A stretch of DNA of 37,942 bases from a virus. The translations under genes and the position numbers were made by a program. The DNA lies in the IMG/VR virus record IMGVR_UViG_3300007344_000079, positions 1 to 37,942 of that record, one strand, 5' to 3'. Positions within the stretch are counted from its first letter, which is position 1. Each line of letters opens with the position of its first letter. The notes beneath the pieces are model-generated. The model saw only the letters and a program-made list of their open reading frames with translations, did no database searches and was not told where the DNA came from. This document shows positions 37,693-37,942 of this stretch, piece after piece.

Positions 37693-37827
37693 ATGAAAGA
37701 CAAAACAAAAGGCAAGATACTAAACTTAAAAATAAGCTGGTGGGAAGCATTAGAAAAGCTATCTAAAGAAAAGAGTACTAATGTAACAATAGAGATAAGA
37801 GAAGCTATAAGAAAACATCTAAAATAG
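37693..37827 (+). CDS. 44-aa ribbon-helix-helix-like protein
   Basis: ATG 37693 to TAG 37825-37827. The sequence LNLKISWWEALEKLSKEK followed by STNVTIEIREAIRKHLK has the strand-helix-helix order of Arc/CopG-type ribbon-helix-helix proteins (a strand with alternating residues, then E-A-I-R at the second helix). It could be a small repressor. It is close to the hairpin of the preceding gene. Confidence 0.6.
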   Translation: MKDKTKGKILNLKISWWEALEKLSKEKSTNVTIEIREAIRKHLK

Positions 37828-37834
37828 ATTAGTT

Positions 37835-37942
37835 ATGAGTATAGAAGAAATAAAAATACATAATTGCAATAATAATACAACAATTTTTAATACGGATGAT
37901 TGGATTAAGAATGATGATTTTATAAAATTTGCTAAGTCTAAA
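37835..37942 (+). CDS. 5' part of a small ORF leaving the right edge
   Basis: ATG 37835 opens a frame that is still open after 36 whole codons at the last base. Joined to base 1 it continues in frame to 114. The product is Asn-rich (HNCNNNTTIFNTDDW) and then basic. No family is recognised. Confidence 0.6.
   Translation, partial: MSIEEIKIHNCNNNTTIFNTDDWIKNDDFIKFAKSK

Noticed and set aside
1-37942. Terminal direct repeats, CRISPR arrays, insertion sequences, integrase and repressor
   Set aside because: No repeated ends, regularly spaced repeats, transposase or recombinase motifs were found on reading both strands. Distant repeats could be missed without computation.

Overview
The window is an almost fully coding, strongly AT-rich tailed-phage genome of about 38 kb. 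Every gene I accept lies on the + strand. The host is most likely a member of the Bacteroidota, probably a flavobacterium. Promoter-like sites follow the Bacteroidota pattern (TTTG, about 19 bp, TAnnTTTG). Most starts have an A-rich leader rather than a Shine-Dalgarno sequence. Several families are typical of Bacteroidota phages: a DUF3127-like single-strand binding protein, a DUF5675-like lysis protein, a DUF6712-like connector and an N-terminal-lipobox/C-terminal-membrane-segment spanin. A long tape measure protein implies a siphovirus. I see no integrase, CI-like repressor, tRNA, rRNA, transposase or CRISPR array. The last ORF runs off the right end in exactly the frame in which an ORF enters at base 1, so this is probably a complete circularly permuted genome opened inside a small gene.

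Layout. 1-1030: very small ORFs. 1039-3780: terminase small and large subunits, a 24-codon gene needing a -1 shift, and a tail-assembly-chaperone-like gene with a -1 frameshift extension. 3780-8884: an accessory cassette of glycosyltransferase-like proteins, a short LpxA-like hexapeptide acyltransferase and a two-piece asparagine-synthetase-like amidotransferase; I read it as building or modifying a surface glycan. 8948-17203: tail completion, tail-tip and baseplate proteins and the tape measure protein. 17240-22589: small Cys-rich and HTH genes, ClpP-type prohead protease fused to a scaffold-like tail, major capsid protein, tail tube protein between two look-alike hairpins, portal and connector. 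22591-25135: small virion proteins, a LamG-like protein and a lysis cluster. 25178-27073: a DEDD exonuclease behind its own promoter, a DUF1599-like protein and the u-spanin.

27134-37942 is the presumed early region, starting from a textbook Bacteroidota promoter. It carries a Rad52-like annealing protein, an IbrA-like PAPS-reductase-family protein, an ectoine-synthase-like cupin with its metal and substrate residues intact, an IbrB/ParB-like protein, a Cas4/RecB-like nuclease and a DUF3127 SSB-like protein. Two structured non-coding stretches follow, one with H-type pseudoknot topology, then a second PD-(D/E)XK nuclease, a replication initiator with a C-rich repeat block in its linker (candidate origin), a DnaB/RecA-like ATPase, an HNH protein and a RusA resolvase. 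There is no phage DNA polymerase, so replication would use the host's.

The most unusual parts are the ibrA-ectC-ibrB arrangement (29185-32091), the glycan/amidotransferase cassette (4173-8884) and the two RNA-like elements (33501-34071).
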